Below, piece by piece: positions 1 through 9,226 of a stretch of DNA of 64,000 nucleotides (the stretch's first letter is position 1; the number at the start of each line of letters is the position of its first letter). The notes beneath the pieces are model-generated. The model was not told the DNA's origin, made no database searches, and worked only from the letters and a program-made list of their open reading frames with translations. Source of the stretch: Oscillospiraceae bacterium (GTDB lineage Bacteria > Bacillota > Clostridia > Oscillospirales > Ruminococcaceae). A program made the translations under genes and the position numbers. The stretch is from NCBI GenBank assembly GCA_019424695.1, contig JAHYZA010000004.1, forward strand, positions 62,001 to 126,000. Reading direction: 5' to 3'.

Positions 1-983
1 CCGGTTCCGCTGCCGCGGCCGCGGGCGGCTATACCTTTGTCAATCTGATGCCCAACACCAAGCCGGTCTGTTCTTCGGCGGAGATCGCCCACGCGGTGGA
101 GGCGGAAGCCCGCCGCATTGGCCTGTGTGACGCCAACCAGACGGTCTCCATCACCAAGGACTTCGACGGCAAGACCATTGACCACCTGGCCACCCTGCCC
201 GAGGACATCAAGTTCATTACCGAGGATGGCCACGGTGTTATGAACAACGCGGTCATGGCCCGGGTCTTTGCCCTGGCGACCGAGCGCGGTCTGACCGTTA
301 TGTCCCATGCAGAGGACAGCGACATCAGCCCCTGGGATTACCGTCTGGCCGAGAACATCGAAACGGTGCGCAACTGCCACCTGGCCGAATACTACGGCAC
401 CCGGCTGCATATGTGCCATGTCTCCACCAAGGAGGCCGTGGACGCTATCCGCATGAGCCGGATGCGCGGGGCCCGGGTGAGCTGTGAGGTAACGCCCCAT
501 CACCTGTGGTTTGATGACAGCCATCTGCAGTATAAAGTCAATCCGCCCATTCGCAAGGCCGACGATGTCACCGCCCTGATCGAAGCCATCAAGGACGGCA
601 CCGTGACCTGCATCGGCACCGACCACGCGCCCCACACCGCCGAAGAAAAGGAAAAGGGCGCCGCCGGTATGGTGGGGCTGGAGACAGCTTTCGGCGTCTG
701 CTACACCAAACTCTGCCGGGAACAGTGCCTGCCACTGGAACTGCTCAGCTTCCTGATGAGCGCCGGTCCGGCCGCTGTGATGGGGCTGGCCGACCACAAA
801 GGACTGCTGACCCCCGGCTACGACGCCGACGTGGTCCTGGTGGATATCGACCACATGTATCAGGTCAGCGCCGACGAACTGCACAGCAAGAGCAAGAACT
901 GCCCCTACGACGGTGCCTATCTGTTCGGCAAAGTCGTTACGACCATCAAGGGCGGCAAGGTCACTTTTCAGATTGAGGAATAA
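1..983 (+). CDS. pyrC: Dihydroorotase, 5' end outside window
   Basis: Type I dihydroorotase of de novo UMP synthesis, closing carbamoyl-aspartate to dihydroorotate in the cytosol. The frame is open from base 3, and the first visible residues match the family segment before the MPNT motif, so the true start and the HxH zinc motif lie upstream. Visible metal and catalytic motifs are MSHAEDSD, HMCHVSTKEA, VTPHHLW and GTDHAPHTAEEKEKG, the last holding the catalytic Asp. It is first in the visible pyr operon, 18 bp before pyrF. Only the N-terminus is missing; the C-terminus looks complete. Confidence 0.95.
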   Translation, partial: GSAAAAAGGYTFVNLMPNTKPVCSSAEIAHAVEAEARRIGLCDANQTVSITKDFDGKTIDHLATLPEDIKFITEDGHGVMNNAVMARVFALATERGLTVMSHAEDSDISPWDYRLAENIETVRNCHLAEYYGTRLHMCHVSTKEAVDAIRMSRMRGARVSCEVTPHHLWFDDSHLQYKVNPPIRKADDVTALIEAIKDGTVTCIGTDHAPHTAEEKEKGAAGMVGLETAFGVCYTKLCREQCLPLELLSFLMSAGPAAVMGLADHKGLLTPGYDADVVLVDIDHMYQVSADELHSKSKNCPYDGAYLFGKVVTTIKGGKVTFQIEE

Positions 984-1001
984 GAGAACGGGGGAATCAT
1001 C

Positions 1002-1862
1002 ATGACCAACATGGATAAACTGTACGAGAGCGTAGCCGCCAACGGTCCGGTCTGCGTCGGCCTGGACACCGAGATCAGCTACCTGCCCTCCACCGATACG
1101 GCCAAGACGGCAGGGGAGAACGTGGTGGATTTCAACCGCGCCCTGATTGAAGCCACCAAGGGCGTGGCAGGCTGCTACAAGGTGCAGATCGCTTACTATG
1201 AGTCCCTGGGTATGGATGGTATGCGTGCCTACGCCGAAACGCTGAAGATGGCTCGCGCCACCGGCCTGCCGGTCATCGCTGACATCAAGCGCGGCGACAT
1301 TGCCAAGACTGCCGAAATGTACGCCAAGGCGCACTTTACCGGTGACTTTGAGGCCGACATCATCACGCTGGCCCCCTACATGGGTCTGGATTCCATCAGC
1401 CCGTACCTGCCGTACTGCAAGGAGCAGGGCAAGGGCGTGTTCGTGCTCTGCCGCACCTCCAACCCCGGCGCCAAGGATTTTGAGTACCAGAAACTGGCCG
1501 ACGGCCGCCACATCTACGACCTGGTGGGCGACAGCCTGACCGAACTGGGCAAGGACTACATGGGCGAGCACGGCTACTCCAGCATCGGCCTGGTCATCGG
1601 CGGCACCCACACCGAGGAAGCTACCGCCATCCGTGCCGCCTACAAAAATACCTTCTTCCTGATCCCGGGCTACGGTGCCCAGGGCGGCAAGGCGGCGGAC
1701 ATTGCCCAGTACCTGACCAAGGGCAACGGCGGTGTGGTGAACTCCAGCCGCGGCATCCTGCTGGCCTACAAGAAGCAGCCCGGTGTTGCCTTTGACGAAG
1801 CGGCCTACAACGAATGTGTGCGTATGCGGGAGGATATTCAGGGTGAATGCAATAAGCTGTAA
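1002..1862 (+). CDS. pyrF: Orotidine 5'-phosphate decarboxylase (long form)
   Basis: Decarboxylates OMP to UMP, the last step of the pathway. The 286-aa length and the catalytic motif DIKRGDIAKTAEMYAK (about residues 90-105) place it in the longer type 2 OMP decarboxylase subfamily rather than the ~235-aa enzyme of Bacillus. LVIGGTHTEE and the phosphate-binding PGYGAQGG follow near the C-terminus. The start ATG has GGGGGAA upstream; a second ATG three codons in is possible. Its 3' end overlaps pyrK by 20 nt, which suggests translational coupling. Confidence 0.95.
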   Translation: MTNMDKLYESVAANGPVCVGLDTEISYLPSTDTAKTAGENVVDFNRALIEATKGVAGCYKVQIAYYESLGMDGMRAYAETLKMARATGLPVIADIKRGDIAKTAEMYAKAHFTGDFEADIITLAPYMGLDSISPYLPYCKEQGKGVFVLCRTSNPGAKDFEYQKLADGRHIYDLVGDSLTELGKDYMGEHGYSSIGLVIGGTHTEEATAIRAAYKNTFFLIPGYGAQGGKAADIAQYLTKGNGGVVNSSRGILLAYKKQPGVAFDEAAYNECVRMREDIQGECNKL

Positions 1863-2613
1863 GCTCCAGGTCCTGGCGCAGGAAACCCTCGCACCGGACA
1901 TCCGCCGTCTGGTGGTGCAGTGGCAGGACCCTCGCCACGAACCCCATGCCGGTCAATTCTATATGCTGCGCGCCTGGGCGCCGGACGCTACGCCGATTTT
2001 ATCCCGGCCCATCAGCGTCAACGACTTTGACAACCAGAGCGGCGCGCTGACCTTCCTGTATCAGGTCAAGGGCGAGGGCACCCAGAAGCTGGCAGCCCTG
2101 CAGCCCGGCCAGACCCTGACAGTCACCGGCCCTTGCGGCAACGGATTCGACGCGGCCGCCCTTGCCCAACAGAACAAAAAGATCGCGGTGGTGGGCGGCG
2201 GTATCGGTACCGCGCCGCTGCTGCTGCTCTGCAAGCAGCTCTGCCGCGCTGGGGTGCGTCCCGACCTCTATGTCGGTTTCCGGGATGAACCCTACGGCAT
2301 GGAATCCTTCGTGCCCTGGTGTCACACCATCCACCTGGCCACTGATTCCGGTGCCCATGGCCACCACGGCCTAGTCACCGATCTGCTGGATGCCGCCAAC
2401 TATGATCTGGTGCTGACCTGTGGCCCCATGGTCATGATGCGCGGCGTCGCCAAACTCTGCGCTGCGGCGGGCACTCCCTGCCTGGCCAGCCTGGAAAAGA
2501 AGATGGCATGCGGTCTGGGCGCCTGCCTGGGCTGCACCTGCCACACCAAAGTGGGCCCCCGCACCGTCTGCAAGGATGGCCCCGTATTCAAAGCCGAGGA
2601 GGTGTTTGACTGA
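1843..2613 (+). CDS. pyrK: Dihydroorotate dehydrogenase B, electron transfer subunit
   Basis: FAD/[2Fe-2S] subunit that passes electrons from the PyrD FMN to NAD+. The FAD site RPISVND and the nucleotide-binding GGGIGTAPLL are visible. The C-terminal cluster has Cys residues spaced C-x4-C-x2-C in CGLGACLGCTC, followed by a fourth Cys in TVCKDG. I chose the GTG at 1843 because GGGAGG lies about 8 nt upstream and it gives 256 aa, the usual PyrK length. The reading frame stays open to 1783, but that extension would lie inside pyrF and has no ribosome site. Confidence 0.93.
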   Translation: MNAISCKLQVLAQETLAPDIRRLVVQWQDPRHEPHAGQFYMLRAWAPDATPILSRPISVNDFDNQSGALTFLYQVKGEGTQKLAALQPGQTLTVTGPCGNGFDAAALAQQNKKIAVVGGGIGTAPLLLLCKQLCRAGVRPDLYVGFRDEPYGMESFVPWCHTIHLATDSGAHGHHGLVTDLLDAANYDLVLTCGPMVMMRGVAKLCAAAGTPCLASLEKKMACGLGACLGCTCHTKVGPRTVCKDGPVFKAEEVFD

Positions 2614-3521
2614 TGGCAGACCTGCACGTAGACTTTCTCGGCAAGCGGCTGGCCGGCCCGGTCATCGCGGCCTCCGGCACCTTCGGTTTCGGCCCGGAAT
2701 ATGCCGATATCGAGGACCTGCGCGTCCTGGGCGGCATCTCCGGCAAGGGCCTGACCCTCAACGGCCAGCCCGGCAACGAGGGAGAGCGCCTGTATGAAAC
2801 TCCCTCCGGTCTGATGAATTCCATCGGCCTGCAGAACCCCGGTGTGCAGCATTTCATCGACCATGAGCTGCCTGCCATGCGCCAGTGCGGCACCACCGTC
2901 TGGGCCAACCTGGGCGGCCACACCATCGAGGAAAATGTGGAAGGCGTGGAGAGGCTCTGCGCCGCCGGCATCGATGTGCTGGAACTCAACATCAGCTGCC
3001 CCAACGTCAAGCAGGGCGGTCTCGCTTTCGGCATTCGTGCCCAGGACGCCAGCGAGGTGGTCAGCGCGGTGCGCAAGGTCTGCACGGTGCCGCTGGTGGT
3101 CAAGCTCAGCCCCCAGGCCGAGAGCATCCCCGAGATGTGCAAGGCAGTGGAAGCTGCCGGCGCCGACGGCATCAGTCTGTGCAACACCTTCCAGGCATGT
3201 GCCATCGATCTGGAAAAGCGCCGCCCGGTGTTCAACAACACCTTCGCGGGCCTTTCCGGTCCGGCGGTACGCCCCATTGCCCTGCGGATGGTCTGGCAGG
3301 CGGTGGGCGCCGTCAAAATCCCGGTGGTGGGCCTTGGCGGCATCCTGACGGGCCGCGATGCGCTGGAGTTCATCATGGCCGGCGCAGCCGCCGTTCAGGT
3401 AGGCACGGCCAACTTCCTGGACCCCCAGGCTTGTGTGCGCATCACGGCGGAGATCAACCAGTGGATGGACGCCCACGGTGTCAAGACCCTGGAAGAGATC
3501 CGTGGTTGTGCACGAAATTGA
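2613..3521 (+). CDS. pyrD: Dihydroorotate dehydrogenase B, catalytic subunit
   Basis: FMN TIM-barrel enzyme of class 1B that oxidises dihydroorotate to orotate and works with PyrK. The class 1 active-site loop NISCPNVKQGG carries the catalytic Cys near residue 130. The FMN phosphate site is in GLGGILTGRDALEF and AAAVQVGTA near the C-terminus. Length 302 aa is typical. The start shares one base with the pyrK stop (TGATG), so the two subunits are translationally coupled, as expected for a stoichiometric complex. Confidence 0.96.
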   Translation: MADLHVDFLGKRLAGPVIAASGTFGFGPEYADIEDLRVLGGISGKGLTLNGQPGNEGERLYETPSGLMNSIGLQNPGVQHFIDHELPAMRQCGTTVWANLGGHTIEENVEGVERLCAAGIDVLELNISCPNVKQGGLAFGIRAQDASEVVSAVRKVCTVPLVVKLSPQAESIPEMCKAVEAAGADGISLCNTFQACAIDLEKRRPVFNNTFAGLSGPAVRPIALRMVWQAVGAVKIPVVGLGGILTGRDALEFIMAGAAAVQVGTANFLDPQACVRITAEINQWMDAHGVKTLEEIRGCARN

Positions 3522-3544
3522 TTCTGAATTTTTATTCATATATC

Positions 3545-3573
3545 TTGCAACAATATGCAGCATGTGCTAGTAT
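3545..3573 (+). promoter_or_regulatory. Predicted promoter of pyrE-carAB
   Basis: TTGCAA, a 17-bp spacer and TAGTAT lie in the 84-bp gap between pyrD and pyrE. pyrE, carA and carB could therefore be transcribed independently of the upstream genes. No terminator hairpin was seen in the gap. Confidence 0.5.
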
Positions 3574-3605
3574 AAAACTGAGTGAACATACAGGAGGAAA
3601 GTATC

Positions 3606-4202
3606 ATGGCGAGAGAAGCAATCGAAGTTTTGAAGGAATGTGAAGCCTTCCTGGAAGGGCATTTCCTGCTGTCGTCCGGCCGCCATTCCGGTGCCTACTG
3701 CCAGATGGCATTCCTGCAGCAGTATCCTGACCGCTGCGCCGAGGTCATGGCGCCGGTGGCCGAGAAGCTGAAGGAACTCAACGTGGACGTGGTTGTCGGC
3801 CCTGCCATGGGCGGCATTGTCTATGCCTACGAGCTGGGCCGTCAGCTGGGCAAGCGCGCCATCTTCACCGAGCGTGTGGATAACGTGATGACCCTCAAGC
3901 GCTTCAGGATCGAGCCGGGTCAGCGCTGCATCATCGCCGAGGACGTGGTCACCACCGGTGTGTCCAGCCTCGAGACCAAGCGCGTCATCGAGGAAGCGGG
4001 CGGCATCTGCCTGGGCATTGCCTGTGTGGTGGACCGTACCCGCGCCGAAGCACCGTCTCCGATTCCCATCGTCGCCAGCGCCCTCAAGCTGGACCTGCCC
4101 AACTATGCGCCGGAAGAGTGCCCCATCTGCAAGGAGGGCAAGCTGCCGCTGGTTCACCTGGGCAGCCGCAAAATGAAGGAAGCGGCCAAACAGACTCTTT
4201 AA
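3606..4202 (+). CDS. pyrE: Orotate phosphoribosyltransferase
   Basis: Couples orotate to PRPP to give OMP. The PRPP-binding motif IIAEDVVTTGVSS sits near residue 107, and GPAMGGIVYAYE is the preceding PRTase segment. The C-terminus carries CPICKEGKLPLV, a Cys pair and tail seen in the ~200-aa type of OPRTase. The start at 3606 (198 aa) has CAGGAGGAAA just upstream; the frame also opens at 3582, but that start precedes the ribosome site. The next gene, carA, follows after 21 bp. Confidence 0.95.
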   Translation: MAREAIEVLKECEAFLEGHFLLSSGRHSGAYCQMAFLQQYPDRCAEVMAPVAEKLKELNVDVVVGPAMGGIVYAYELGRQLGKRAIFTERVDNVMTLKRFRIEPGQRCIIAEDVVTTGVSSLETKRVIEEAGGICLGIACVVDRTRAEAPSPIPIVASALKLDLPNYAPEECPICKEGKLPLVHLGSRKMKEAAKQTL

Positions 4203-4223
4203 TAAGAAACAGGGAGTTACAAT

Positions 4224-5354
4224 ATGCAGGCATATCTGATACTGGCAAACGGCCGGGTGTTCCGCGGGCAAAGCATTGGCTGCCCCGGCACGACCATCGG
4301 CGAAGTGGTGTTTGCCACCGGTATGGTCGGCTTTGAAGAAACGCTGACCGACCCCAGTTACTACGGGCAGATCATCACCCAGACCTACCCGCTCATCGGC
4401 AACTATGGCATGAACCATGAGGATGTGGAGAGCGGCAAGATCTGGGCGCGTGGCTACATTGTGCGCGAAGCATGCAAGACGCCCTCCAACTTCCGTAGCG
4501 AGGAAACGCTGGACGCGTTCCTGAAAAAGTACGGCATCATCGGCATTGAGGGTGTTGACACTCGCGGCCTGACCCGTACCCTGCGGGAGAGCGGTGTTAT
4601 GAACGGTGCCATCACCACCGAATTCGATCCCGAAGCCGAACCGGAAAAGGTGGCAGAACTGTTGCCGCAGATCAAGGCTTATGCCGTAACCGACGCGGTC
4701 AAGACCGTGACCTGCCCGGAAGCCAGGACCTATGAGCCCACGGCACAGGGCGCCTGGGGCGAGACGCCGCTCCACGTGGCGCTGCTGGACCTGGGCTGCA
4801 AGAACAACATCGTGCGCTGCCTGCAGAAGCGCGGCTGCCGCGTGACGGTGCTGCCCGGCACCACCACCGCCGCCGAACTTGCGGCGCTCAATCCCGATGG
4901 CCTGATGCTTTCCAACGGCCCCGGCGACCCGGCAGAAAATGTGGAGATCATCCAGAACATCGGCGAAATGCTGGATTCCGGTATTCCGGCCTTCGGCATC
5001 TGCCTGGGCCATCAGCTCACCGCCCTGGCGGCCGGCGCCAAGACCTGCAAGCTGAAGTACGGCCACCGCGGTGCCAACCAGCCTGTCAGCCATATCAGCG
5101 GCAAGCGCACCTTCATCACCAGCCAGAACCACGGCTACGCGGTGGAAGGGGAGACCCTGCCCGCCGAGGTGGGCCGTGTGAGCTATCGCAACGCCAACGA
5201 CGGTACCTGCGAGGGTGTCGAGTACTTCCGCTGGAACTGCTTTACCGTGCAGTTCCACCCGGAAGCCAACGGCGGTCCCAAGGATACCGAGTTCCTGTTT
5301 GACGAGTTTGTCAGCCGTATGCTGGCAGCGAAAGGAGTAATCAACAATGCCTAA
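4224..5354 (+). CDS. carA: Carbamoyl phosphate synthase small (glutaminase) subunit
   Basis: Hydrolyses glutamine and channels ammonia to CarB. The N-terminal CPSase small-chain domain spans about residues 1-150 (LTDPSYYGQIIT, YPLIGNYG). A class I glutamine amidotransferase domain follows, with nucleophile Cys in FGICLGHQ and the His/Glu pair in VQFHPEANGGP. Length 376 aa is normal. It overlaps carB by 8 nt. Confidence 0.97.
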   Translation: MQAYLILANGRVFRGQSIGCPGTTIGEVVFATGMVGFEETLTDPSYYGQIITQTYPLIGNYGMNHEDVESGKIWARGYIVREACKTPSNFRSEETLDAFLKKYGIIGIEGVDTRGLTRTLRESGVMNGAITTEFDPEAEPEKVAELLPQIKAYAVTDAVKTVTCPEARTYEPTAQGAWGETPLHVALLDLGCKNNIVRCLQKRGCRVTVLPGTTTAAELAALNPDGLMLSNGPGDPAENVEIIQNIGEMLDSGIPAFGICLGHQLTALAAGAKTCKLKYGHRGANQPVSHISGKRTFITSQNHGYAVEGETLPAEVGRVSYRNANDGTCEGVEYFRWNCFTVQFHPEANGGPKDTEFLFDEFVSRMLAAKGVINNA

Positions 5355-8300
5355 AGACCCCAGTATCAAAAAGGTGCTGGTTATCGGTTCCGGCCCCATC
5401 ATCATCGGTCAGGCGGCAGAGTTTGACTATTCCGGCACCCAGGCCTGTCGCGCCCTCAAGTCCGAAGGCGTCGAGACCGTCCTCGTCAACTCCAACCCTG
5501 CCACCATCATGACCGACCCCGACATTGCCGATCATGTGTATATCGAACCGCTGACAGCGGAAGTTGTCGAGCGCATCATCGAGAAGGAAAAGCCCGACGC
5601 CATCCTGCCCAACCTGGGCGGCCAGATGGGTCTGAACCTCTCGATGGAACTGGCCCGCAACGGTTTCCTGGACCGCAGCGGCGTGCGTCTGCTGGCCTGC
5701 AAGCCCGAGACCATCGACCGTGCCGAGGACCGTCAGCTCTTCAAAGATACCATGGAGAAGCTGCACCAGCCCATCATTCCCTCCAAGGTCGTGGAAGACC
5801 TGGATGACGCGCTGGATTTTGCCGAGGTCATCGGCTATCCCGTCATTGTCCGCCCGGCCTTCACCATGGGTGGCACCGGCGGCGGTATCTGCGAGGACCG
5901 GGAAAAACTGCATGAAATCGCCACCAATGGTCTGCGCCTGTCTCCCATTCACCAGATTCTGGTGGAGAAGTGCATCTCCGGCTGGAAAGAGATCGAGTAC
6001 GAGGTCATGCGTGACTCTAAGGGCAACGTGATCACCGTCTGCAACATGGAGAACCTGGACCCCGTGGGCATCCACACCGGCGACTCCATCGTGGTGGCCC
6101 CCAGCCAGACCCTTTCCGATAAGGAATACCAGATGCTGCGTACCGCGGCGCTGGACATCATCACCGAGCTGGGCATCGAGGGCGGCTGCAACTGCCAGTT
6201 TGCCCTCAAGCCGGACAGCTTCGAGTACGCGGTCATCGAGGTCAACCCCCGTGTGTCCCGTTCTTCGGCGCTGGCTTCCAAGGCCACCGGTTATCCCATC
6301 GCCAAGGTGGCCACCAAGATCGCCCTGGGCTACACCCTGGACGAGATCACCAACGATGTGACCGGCGAGACCTGCGCCTGCTTCGAGCCGGCCCTGGACT
6401 ACGTCGTGGTCAAATACCCGAAGTGGCCTTTCGATAAGTTCGTCTACGCCGACAAGTCTCTCGGCACCCAGATGATGGCCACCGGTGAAGTCATGGCCAT
6501 CGGCAACAACTTTGAGCACGCCCTGATGAAGGCTGTCTCCTCCATCGAGTTGGGCATGGATACGCTGACCCTGCCCGACTTCGAGAACCTCTCCACCGAG
6601 GAAATTATCGAGCATCTGCATGTACAGGACTCCGAGCGCGCCTTCTGTGTGTACGAAGCCCTCAAGCGCGGCGTGCCCCACCAGACCATCTACAACATCA
6701 CCAAGATCGACTGGTGGTTCCTGGACAAGATGCAGCACCTGGCTAATATCGAGCTGGGCCTGCAGCAGGGCGAACTGACCCGCGAAAAGTACCTGGAGGC
6801 CAAGAAGTTCGGCTTCCTGGACAAGACCATCCAGCGGCTGTCCGGCGTGGACGCGCTGCCCGAAGCACCGAAAGCCGCTTTCAAGATGGTAGATACCTGC
6901 GCGGCGGAGTTTGCCGCCAAGACGCCCTACTTCTACTCCACTTATGATGAGGACAACGAAGCAGCGCAGTTCATTGCCGAGCGCAGCGATCCCAAGAAGA
7001 AAAAGGTGCTGGTTTTCGGTTCCGGCCCCATCCGCATCGGTCAGGGTATCGAGTTTGACTACTGCTCGGTGCACGCCGTCTGGACGCTGAAGAACCACGG
7101 CTGCGAGGCCATCCTTGTCAACAACAACCCCGAGACGGTCTCCACCGACTTCGATACCGGCGACCGCCTCTACTTCGACCCGCTGAACCCCGAGAGCGTG
7201 GATAACATCATCGCCACCGAGAAGCCCGACGGCTGTCTGGTGCAGTTCGGCGGTCAGACCGCCATCAAGCTGGCCAAGCACATGGACGAAATCGGGCTGC
7301 CCATCCTCGGCACCCCGGCTGACGCCATCGACGAGGCCGAGGACCGTGAGCGTTTTGACCAGCTGCTGGAGCGCTGCGGCATTCCCCGTCCCGAGGGCCG
7401 TACCGTCTACACCCTGGACGAAGCCCTCAAGGCAGCCCAGGAAGTCGGCTACCCGGTCCTGATGCGGCCCTCCTACGTGCTGGGCGGCCAGAACATGATC
7501 GTGGCCTACAACTCCGCCGATGTCATCGAGTATATGGGCGTCATCACGGCCCATGTTGACATGAGCCATCCTGTGCTGATGGATAAGTACATCTACGGCA
7601 CTGAGTGCGAGGTCGACGCCATCTGCGACGGCACCGATTATCTGGTGCCCGGCATCATGGAACAGATCGAGCGTACCGGCGTGCATTCCGGCGACTCCAT
7701 CTGCGTCTACCCGCCCTACAACTTCAGCCAGAAGGTCATCGATACCCTGGTGGATTACACCGGCCGCTTTGCCCGCGAGCTGAAGGTCGTGGGTCTGGTC
7801 AACGTCCAGTACGCCGTGCAGGACGGCAAAGTCTACGTCATCGAGGTGAACCCCCGTTCCAGCCGTACTGTGCCGTATATCAGCAAGGTCACCGGCGTGC
7901 CGATGGTCGATCTGGCCGTGCGCTGCACGCTGGGCGAGAAGCTCAAGGATATGGGCTACGGCACCGGCCTGTGGCGCGGCGGCAAGAGTCCTTACTACGC
8001 CGTCAAGGTGCCCGTTTACAGCTTCCTGAAGCTGCACGGCGTGGACACCATGCTGGGCCCCGAGATGAAGTCCACCGGCGAGGTCCTGGGCATTGCCCCC
8101 ACCTTCCACGAGGCCATGATGAAGGGGCTTGTGGCGGCCGGTTACCAGTTCAAGGTGCCGGGTCCCGGTTCCTGTGTCATTGTCACCGTCAAGGACAGCG
8201 ACAAAAAGGAAGCCGCCGAACTGGCCTGGAAGCTGCATGACTACGGTTACAAGATTTACGGTACCGCCGAAACGGCCCGGTACCTGAACAGCCAGATGGT

Positions 8301-8583
8301 GCCCTGCAGTGTGGTCCGCCAGATGAGCGGTGCCCGTCCCAACGTCATCGATCTGCTGGAGAGCGGCCTGGTGGATTATATCATTTCCACCAGCCCTCAT
8401 GGCCGTGATCCTCACCGCGATTCGGTCAAGTTCCGCCGCAAGGCCACCGAGCTGTCCATTCCGTGCATCACGGCGATGGACACCGCCCGTGTGCTGGTGG
8501 ATGCGCTGCGCGGCGACCACGATATCAGCCGGATGGAGCTGGTGGATGTCGCCCGCCTGCATCAGGACGCCAAACAGGATTGA
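5347..8583 (+). CDS. carB: Carbamoyl phosphate synthase large subunit
   Basis: Makes carbamoyl phosphate from bicarbonate, ammonia and two ATP. The 1078-aa chain has the expected internal duplication: VIGSGPIIIGQAAEFDY near the N-terminus and FGSGPIRIGQGIEFDY near residue 555 open the two ATP-grasp halves, and the allosteric MGS-like domain forms the last ~140 residues. Start ATG follows AAAGGAG inside the carA 3' end. It is the last gene of the operon and is followed at once by a strong terminator. Confidence 0.98.
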   Translation: MPKDPSIKKVLVIGSGPIIIGQAAEFDYSGTQACRALKSEGVETVLVNSNPATIMTDPDIADHVYIEPLTAEVVERIIEKEKPDAILPNLGGQMGLNLSMELARNGFLDRSGVRLLACKPETIDRAEDRQLFKDTMEKLHQPIIPSKVVEDLDDALDFAEVIGYPVIVRPAFTMGGTGGGICEDREKLHEIATNGLRLSPIHQILVEKCISGWKEIEYEVMRDSKGNVITVCNMENLDPVGIHTGDSIVVAPSQTLSDKEYQMLRTAALDIITELGIEGGCNCQFALKPDSFEYAVIEVNPRVSRSSALASKATGYPIAKVATKIALGYTLDEITNDVTGETCACFEPALDYVVVKYPKWPFDKFVYADKSLGTQMMATGEVMAIGNNFEHALMKAVSSIELGMDTLTLPDFENLSTEEIIEHLHVQDSERAFCVYEALKRGVPHQTIYNITKIDWWFLDKMQHLANIELGLQQGELTREKYLEAKKFGFLDKTIQRLSGVDALPEAPKAAFKMVDTCAAEFAAKTPYFYSTYDEDNEAAQFIAERSDPKKKKVLVFGSGPIRIGQGIEFDYCSVHAVWTLKNHGCEAILVNNNPETVSTDFDTGDRLYFDPLNPESVDNIIATEKPDGCLVQFGGQTAIKLAKHMDEIGLPILGTPADAIDEAEDRERFDQLLERCGIPRPEGRTVYTLDEALKAAQEVGYPVLMRPSYVLGGQNMIVAYNSADVIEYMGVITAHVDMSHPVLMDKYIYGTECEVDAICDGTDYLVPGIMEQIERTGVHSGDSICVYPPYNFSQKVIDTLVDYTGRFARELKVVGLVNVQYAVQDGKVYVIEVNPRSSRTVPYISKVTGVPMVDLAVRCTLGEKLKDMGYGTGLWRGGKSPYYAVKVPVYSFLKLHGVDTMLGPEMKSTGEVLGIAPTFHEAMMKGLVAAGYQFKVPGPGSCVIVTVKDSDKKEAAELAWKLHDYGYKIYGTAETARYLNSQMVPCSVVRQMSGARPNVIDLLESGLVDYIISTSPHGRDPHRDSVKFRRKATELSIPCITAMDTARVLVDALRGDHDISRMELVDVARLHQDAKQD

Positions 8584-8590
8584 TTCTATG

Positions 8591-8628
8591 AAAAATGTGC
8601 CTGTACCCCAGGGTACAGGCACATTTTT
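8591..8628 (+). terminator. Rho-independent terminator after carB
   Basis: A near-perfect inverted repeat (GCCTGTACCC / GGGTACAGGC extended by AAAATGT / ACATTTT) starts 8 bp after the carB stop and ends in a T-run. The flanking A- and T-runs could make it work in both directions. Confidence 0.9.
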
Positions 8629-8765
8629 TGTGGATTTTAGAAAGGCTTGCCCCGGGCCTTGTACAGAAAAAGATACGATTATTCGCCGAATGACGGAATT
8701 TTCCCGGCTGTGTTTGGGAAATTTTAGACCATTTGCCGATTTCCGTCGCAATTGGTCAAAAACGC

Positions 8766-8794
8766 TTGATTCTGCGCGGTATTTTTTCTATAAT
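8766..8794 (+). promoter_or_regulatory. Promoter of the HU gene
   Basis: TTGATT, a 17-bp spacer and a perfect TATAAT sit 57 bp upstream of the HU start codon. The remaining gene-free stretch after the carB terminator (about 8630-8765) shows no other clear signal. Confidence 0.75.
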
Positions 8795-8850
8795 ATGGGG
8801 CGTAATAATAACAGGCACTGTGCCTAAGCAATAGGGAGTATAAAGGAATT

Positions 8851-9126
8851 ATGACGAGATCTCAGTTGATTACCAAGGTTGCAAACGACACCGGTATGAC
8901 CAGCGGCGAAGTGGAAAAGGTCATGGACTGCATTTTCGGTACCATCGGTGACGTGCTCAAGGGCGGCGACAAGGTCACGATTGCGGGTTTTGGCCGTTTT
9001 GAAATGCGGGAACGCCAGACCAAGAACTTCACCAATCCCAAGACCAAGGTGACCAGCAAACTGGAACCCACCGCCATTCCCGGCTTCAAGGCCAGCGGCC
9101 GTCTCAAGGAAAAGGTCGCGCAGTAA
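8851..9126 (+). CDS. HU-family DNA-binding protein
   Basis: A 91-aa nucleoid protein of the HU/IHF fold, typical in length. The N-terminal helices (MTRSQLITKVAND) are followed by GFGRFEMRERQTKNFTNPKT, the beta-arm signature of the family, and IPGFKASGRLKEKV at the C-terminus. It probably acts as a homodimer that bends and compacts DNA without sequence specificity. It is monocistronic, with its own promoter and terminator. HU rather than IHF is inferred because no partner gene is adjacent. Confidence 0.93.
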   Translation: MTRSQLITKVANDTGMTSGEVEKVMDCIFGTIGDVLKGGDKVTIAGFGRFEMRERQTKNFTNPKTKVTSKLEPTAIPGFKASGRLKEKVAQ

Positions 9127-9146
9127 ATCCTCTTACCCCGATATTG

Positions 9147-9174
9147 AAGACCGCTGTGCAGGCGGTCTTTTTTT
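9147..9174 (+). terminator. Terminator after HU gene
   Basis: Stem AAGACCGC / GCGGTCTT with a 7-nt loop, followed by a T-run, 20 bp past the HU stop codon. Confidence 0.85.
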
Positions 9175-9226
9175 GTTGGCAACATACAAAAGGCCCCGGC
9201 AGCAACTGCGGCCAGGGCTTTTCCTG

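Noticed and set aside
5341..8751. 1136-aa minus-strand ORF opposite carB, and similar long antisense ORFs opposite carA and ymfF/ymfH
   Set aside because: Long open antisense frames are expected in GC-rich genes with biased third positions; the plus-strand proteins are clear family members.
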